Shown here one piece after another: positions 60,795-64,000 of a stretch of DNA of 64,000 bases (its first letter is position 1; every line of letters starts with the position of its first letter). The DNA is from Rufibacter roseus. Its GTDB lineage: Bacteria > Bacteroidota > Bacteroidia > Cytophagales > Hymenobacteraceae. Position numbers and translations under genes: made by a program. The notes under the pieces are model-generated. The model saw only the letters and a list, made by a program, of their open reading frames with translations, ran no database searches and was not told where the DNA came from. The stretch covers positions 62,001 through 126,000 of the forward strand of contig NZ_LRML01000004.1 of assembly GCF_001647285.1 (NCBI RefSeq), in the 5' to 3' direction.

Positions 60795-62453
60795 CTACAC
60801 ACTTAGCGCCAGAAGTTCTTTGGCACTCTGGAAGGCGTTTTCTGAAGGATTGGCTCCGGCAATCATCTGCGCAATTTCAAGCACCCGCTCCTCGTGGCTC
60901 AGCTGCCTGATGCGGCTAATGGTGCGGTCGGCGCGGTCTTCTTTGTACACAAAGTAATGAGTATCGCCCTGGGCAGCCATTTGTGGCAAGTGCGAAATAC
61001 AGATCAACTGGTGCTTCTGAGACATCTGCTGCATCATGCGGCCCACTTTAACAGCTATCTCTCCTGAAATACCCGTATCAATTTCATCAAAAATAATGGT
61101 GGGCAGCGCGGTTTTATCGGCTAGCAGGTACTTTACGCAGAGCATGAGGCGCGAGAATTCACCTCCTGAAGCTGCTTTGCTTAGGGTTTGAGGCGCGGCA
61201 CCTTTGTTGGCACTGAATAAAATGTTCACCACATCAATACCCGTTGGTCCTGGGGCAGAAGTTTTATGCTCTACCACCACGCGCGCGTTTGGCATGCCCA
61301 ACTCAGTAAGCAAGCCATGGAGTTCGTTCTGGAACGTTTCAAAAACTTTGGTACGGCTCTCAGACAACTGGGCAGCACGCTCATTTACCTCGGCTAAAGC
61401 CAAGTCTAAAGCTTTTCTGGTTTTCTCCAGCGCCACATCAAGACTGTGCACGCTGCCCACCTTAGTTTCCAACTCCGCCTGAATAGCCAGCAACTCTTCA
61501 TTCGTACGCACCTGGTGCTTCCGCTGGAGGGTGTAAATCAGGTCCAGACGCTCCTGCAACTGCTCCGCCCTTTGCGGGTCGGCCTCTGTTTTGCGTTCGG
61601 CATCTTCCAGTTCACCGGCAATATCAGATAGCTCAATCAGGCAGCTGTCCAGACGCTCTTTTAATGTTTGAAAGTTAGCTCCAAACTCAGTTACCTGCCC
61701 AACCAAATGGCTGGCTTCTTTGATAGCTCCGGCGGCATTGTATTCGCTTTCGGTCAGGTACTGCAAAGTCTGGCTCAGCTTCAGCTTTATTTCCTCGGCG
61801 TGCTCCAGTTGCTTTAGCTCCGTTTCGTGACTTTCCTGCTCCTCAGGCTGCAGGTTGGCATCGGTTAGCTCGTTCAACAAATAGGTATTGAAATCGAGTT
61901 CTTTCTGCGACTGCGCCATTTGCGCTTCCAGATTCTGGTACTCGCGCTCCAGTTTCCGGTAGGTCTTGTAAGCCGAAGTATATTGGGAGCGCAGGTTCTC
62001 GTTCTGGGCGTACAAATCCAGAATGTTTAATTGGTACGCAGGGTCTCCCAGCAAGAGTGTATCATGCTGCGAGTGAATATCCATCAGGAACTCACCTATG
62101 CGGCGCAAGGTCTCCAGCGTTACAGGAGTGTCATTGATGAAAGCCCTTGACTTACCCGATGGACTGATCTCGCGGCGCAGCAGGCTAATGGGCTCAAAGT
62201 CCAGGTCTTCCTCTTCAAAGAAAGACTGCAGCTTGTATTCAGCAATGTTAAAGGCCCCTTCAATCACACATTTCTGCTCCTGATTGAACAAGAGCTTTGA
62301 GTCGGCGCGATTACCCAGCAGTAACCCAATAGCCCCCAGCATGATAGATTTACCGGCCCCGGTTTCTCCGGTAATAATATTAAGCAACGGCGAAGGCTGT
62401 AACTCCAGCTGCTCAATGAGGGCGTAATTCTTTATTTTTAAATCTACGAGCAT
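60795..62453 (-). CDS. recN: DNA repair protein RecN
   Basis: A 552-residue SMC-like ATPase of double-strand break repair. Walker A is GETGAGKS (29-36), followed by the two-part coiled-coil region (residues about 150-380: YRKLEREYQNLEAQMAQSQK, EDAERKTEADPQRAEQLQER), the ABC signature SKAASGGEFSRLMLC, and Walker B PTIIFDEIDTGISG with a following His loop SHLPQMAAQGDTHYFVYKED. It acts in the cytoplasm on broken DNA with RecA. Length and motif order are typical. Upstream lies a 305-bp gap with a palindromic element. Confidence 0.96.
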   Translation of the reverse strand: MLVDLKIKNYALIEQLELQPSPLLNIITGETGAGKSIMLGAIGLLLGNRADSKLLFNQEQKCVIEGAFNIAEYKLQSFFEEEDLDFEPISLLRREISPSGKSRAFINDTPVTLETLRRIGEFLMDIHSQHDTLLLGDPAYQLNILDLYAQNENLRSQYTSAYKTYRKLEREYQNLEAQMAQSQKELDFNTYLLNELTDANLQPEEQESHETELKQLEHAEEIKLKLSQTLQYLTESEYNAAGAIKEASHLVGQVTEFGANFQTLKERLDSCLIELSDIAGELEDAERKTEADPQRAEQLQERLDLIYTLQRKHQVRTNEELLAIQAELETKVGSVHSLDVALEKTRKALDLALAEVNERAAQLSESRTKVFETFQNELHGLLTELGMPNARVVVEHKTSAPGPTGIDVVNILFSANKGAAPQTLSKAASGGEFSRLMLCVKYLLADKTALPTIIFDEIDTGISGEIAVKVGRMMQQMSQKHQLICISHLPQMAAQGDTHYFVYKEDRADRTISRIRQLSHEERVLEIAQMIAGANPSENAFQSAKELLALSV

Positions 62454-62674
62454 AGAGGTAGATACACCTGATTCAGGGCTTGAGGTTCTGTCTTTTTACA
62501 AAGACAAATATGCCAATTTATTTAGTATGAATGCTAATATATATAGCCTTAGTTCCAGCTTTTTGAAGGAAAATTTTGCTCAACACAACAACTCCAAAAA
62601 TCCTTCTTCGGCAGCAACTGTATCTTCTATTTTCACTGAAAGTAAAGATATCAATTGACTGTTCCTCTACGAAG

Positions 62675-62712
62675 CTGTTTTAGAGCTACTTTTTCAAAAT
62701 TAGGCAAAAAAC
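62675..62712. repeat. Dispersed palindromic element between porD and recN
   Basis: Half-sites CTGTTTTAGAGCTACTTTT and TTAGGCAAAAAACGG. It lies 47 bp downstream of the porD stop codon. The rest of the 62454-62758 gap shows no gene. Confidence 0.55.
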
Positions 62713-62758
62713 GGAAAGAATGAGTAGCCGCATAAAGGGCATGAAGCTCAGGAAAGAG

Positions 62759-63670
62759 CTATCTTCTGGTCAAGGCTTCGTACTTGGCTCTGTTAGTGGG
62801 ATCAATTTGAGTCAGAAGCTCAAAGGCCTGCTGCTTCTGTTCTGGAGCTGCCGCCGTGAAAACGTTGGTTAATTCAGATGATTTTGCCTCGAAAAAAGAA
62901 CGGAGGGCTGCCGCGCCTGGCCGCACGCGTACTACCCGCTGTATGTTCTGTAGTGCTTCCAGAACGTTTTGGCGGGCTACCTCTTTGTCCTGCGCCATAA
63001 CATCCAGCCCCTGACGGTGGTACAGGTAAATGGCAGCGCGCAACGGCTCAAACTGCGGATCAAGCAGATTGTTCAAGAGCCAGTAGCGGCTTCGGGCGTC
63101 ATCATTCGCGCTCCAACCCCCACCGGTATTACCCGCCGATTGCACCAGGCTCACAATGTTATTGGCCTCAGTATAAGCGTTGGCTCCACCCAGTCTCGCA
63201 AATGTGTCTTGGTCTACGCCTATAATTGTATAAGCATAGAAGGAGAGCAATGCCATTAAGTTAGAAGTGTAGGTGTTGGGAGAGAACTGTAAAGGTTGGG
63301 CAGGGTTGTACTCAAAAGCGAACTTAGTATCTACAAAAGATAGAACAGTGGTTTCATAACCAGAGCCGTAGGTTGGCCTGCTAGAGATAATTTGGGTATT
63401 TGCCTCAAAAAGCCCAACCCTTGGCATAGCCCGCAAGGTGATAAACATCTTGCACCGGATCTTTTCTTCGTTCTGGTAGTATTCATTTGTCCAGCGGGTG
63501 TTGTTCATTATTTCAGAAATGGCGTTTTGCATTTGCTGAAACACCTGCCGGTCAGTGGCCTGTACCTGATCGCTGTTCACGATCACTTCACACCGCAGCT
63601 CTTGCGCCTTCACCGCAAAAGGCAGTAGAAGAAATAGCCCAACCACCCATATTAATCTTTTTGCCAACAT
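62759..63670 (-). CDS. porD: DUF4835 family protein (PorD-like, type IX secretion)
   Basis: A 303-residue exported protein. The signal peptide (LIWVVGLFLLLPFAVKAQEL) is followed by DUF4835 features: RCEVIVNSDQVQATDRQVFQ, EISEIMNNTRWTNEYYQNEE-like helix start, CKMFITLRAMPRVGLFEA, SSRPTYGSGYETTVLSFVDT and YTSNLMALLSFYAYTIIGVDQD. DUF4835 proteins have been named PorD from T9SS loci; the symbol follows that usage. It overlaps the upstream coaBC gene by 19 bp, a tight operon. ATG 63670 (MLAKRLIWVV) is used; GTG 63676 is possible. Confidence 0.85.
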   Translation of the reverse strand: MLAKRLIWVVGLFLLLPFAVKAQELRCEVIVNSDQVQATDRQVFQQMQNAISEIMNNTRWTNEYYQNEEKIRCKMFITLRAMPRVGLFEANTQIISSRPTYGSGYETTVLSFVDTKFAFEYNPAQPLQFSPNTYTSNLMALLSFYAYTIIGVDQDTFARLGGANAYTEANNIVSLVQSAGNTGGGWSANDDARSRYWLLNNLLDPQFEPLRAAIYLYHRQGLDVMAQDKEVARQNVLEALQNIQRVVRVRPGAAALRSFFEAKSSELTNVFTAAAPEQKQQAFELLTQIDPTNRAKYEALTRR

Positions 63671-64000
63671 GCCCACTCAGTTTTTATTGATTCCAGAATA
63701 TCCTGCGCTACCTGTTCTTTTGCTTTCAGCTCGTACTCCTCTACCGTGTGCGGCTTTACAATGGTGATTTTGTTTGTATCATGCCGGAAGCCAGCCCCTG
63801 TGTCACGCAGAGAGTTCAGCACCACCATGTCCAGATTTTTCTTCTGCAGTTTCGCTTGGGCGTTCTGCAACTCCTGATCCGTTTCAAGAGCGAACCCAAC
63901 AGCAAATTGATCTGACCTTTTCTGCTGCCCCAAGGTTGCTGCTATATCAACGTTCTTTACGAGTTGAATAGTAAAAGAATCGTCGCTTTTTTTTATTTTG
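63652..64000 (-). CDS. coaBC: Phosphopantothenoylcysteine decarboxylase/phosphopantothenate--cysteine ligase (CoaBC), C-terminal part
   Basis: A frame entering from the window edge and ending at TAA (63652-63654), 115 codons visible. It encodes the C-terminal end of the ligase (CoaB) domain: VGFALETDQELQNAQAKLQK, KNLDMVVLNSLRDTGAGFRH, DTNKITIVKPHTVEEYELK. These match the CoaB tail (NLDMIVANS- and DNKxTI-type segments). CoaBC makes phosphopantetheine for coenzyme A. The N-terminal decarboxylase lies outside the window. It overlaps porD by 19 bp. Confidence 0.9.
   Translation of the reverse strand, partial: KIKKSDDSFTIQLVKNVDIAATLGQQKRSDQFAVGFALETDQELQNAQAKLQKKNLDMVVLNSLRDTGAGFRHDTNKITIVKPHTVEEYELKAKEQVAQDILESIKTEWACWQKD

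Noticed and set aside
9924-62712. Treating all palindromic units simply as Rho-independent terminators
   Set aside because: Several copies lie in divergent promoter regions, next to start codons or inside aroA, and other genes have GC-rich terminators in addition.

Overview
The window looks like chromosomal DNA of a Bacteroidota bacterium of the Cytophagales, most likely Hymenobacteraceae (Rufibacter/Pontibacter/Nibribacter-like). This is inferred from type IX secretion genes (PorP/SprF-like and PorD-like proteins, three cargo proteins with type A C-terminal sorting domains), promoters of the Bacteroidota TAnnTTTG type, weak Shine-Dalgarno signals, a fused DAHP synthase/chorismate mutase, and many LxxC-type lipoproteins. 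No phage, insertion sequence, CRISPR array or rRNA gene was seen; this is mostly core chromosome.

Layout. 0-1 kb: edge of a TcmP-like gene. 1.5-11.3 kb: a probable signal-controlled surface polysaccharide locus (hybrid kinase with eight PAS domains, receiver protein, HEAT protein, processive GT2 glycosyltransferase, then a convergent YaiO-type outer-membrane protein). 11.3-14.2 kb: decayed or sparse DNA with a gene remnant, a GAF protein, a frameshifted lipoprotein and tRNA-Ser(UGA). 14.5-20.8 kb: YihY, thioesterase, DUF6624, MltG, Sua5/TsaC, STM3941-like protein and a luciferase-like oxidoreductase. 20.9-21.5 kb: non-coding repeat mosaic. 21.6-30.8 kb: WbqC, ClpC, acyl-CoA carboxylase beta, M42 peptidase, GNAT, a small STAS-like protein, a metal-receptor protein and DUF4142. 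31-37 kb: shikimate genes aroA, aroB and aroG-CM on the minus strand, then proline dehydrogenase. 37.2-43.6 kb: small lipoprotein, ECF sigma factor with a membrane serine protease carrying an anti-sigma-like head, stress protein, TonB and a C-terminal processing protease. 43.7-54.1 kb: trans-sulfuration enzyme, PorP/SprF, gamma-glutamyltransferase and three T9SS cargo genes. 54.5-64 kb: two unknown genes, lysS, two YtxH proteins, Kazal lipoprotein, cupin, RidA, recN, porD and the end of coaBC.

The most striking non-gene feature is a family of about 24 short (about 36-52 bp) imperfect palindromes. Their half-sites read TGTTTTAGGCCTGTTTTT and AAAAACAGGCCTAAAACA. They lie between genes throughout the window, often next to an ordinary terminator. 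One full copy lies inside the aroA reading frame. This resembles a REP/MITE-like family, and I know of no description of it.

Start codons were moved inward from the longest reading frame where a terminator, a palindrome or family N-termini made the long version unlikely (ClpC, MltG, Sua5, AroG-CM, GGT, trans-sulfuration enzyme and others). All family names rest on motif recognition by eye; no database search was possible.
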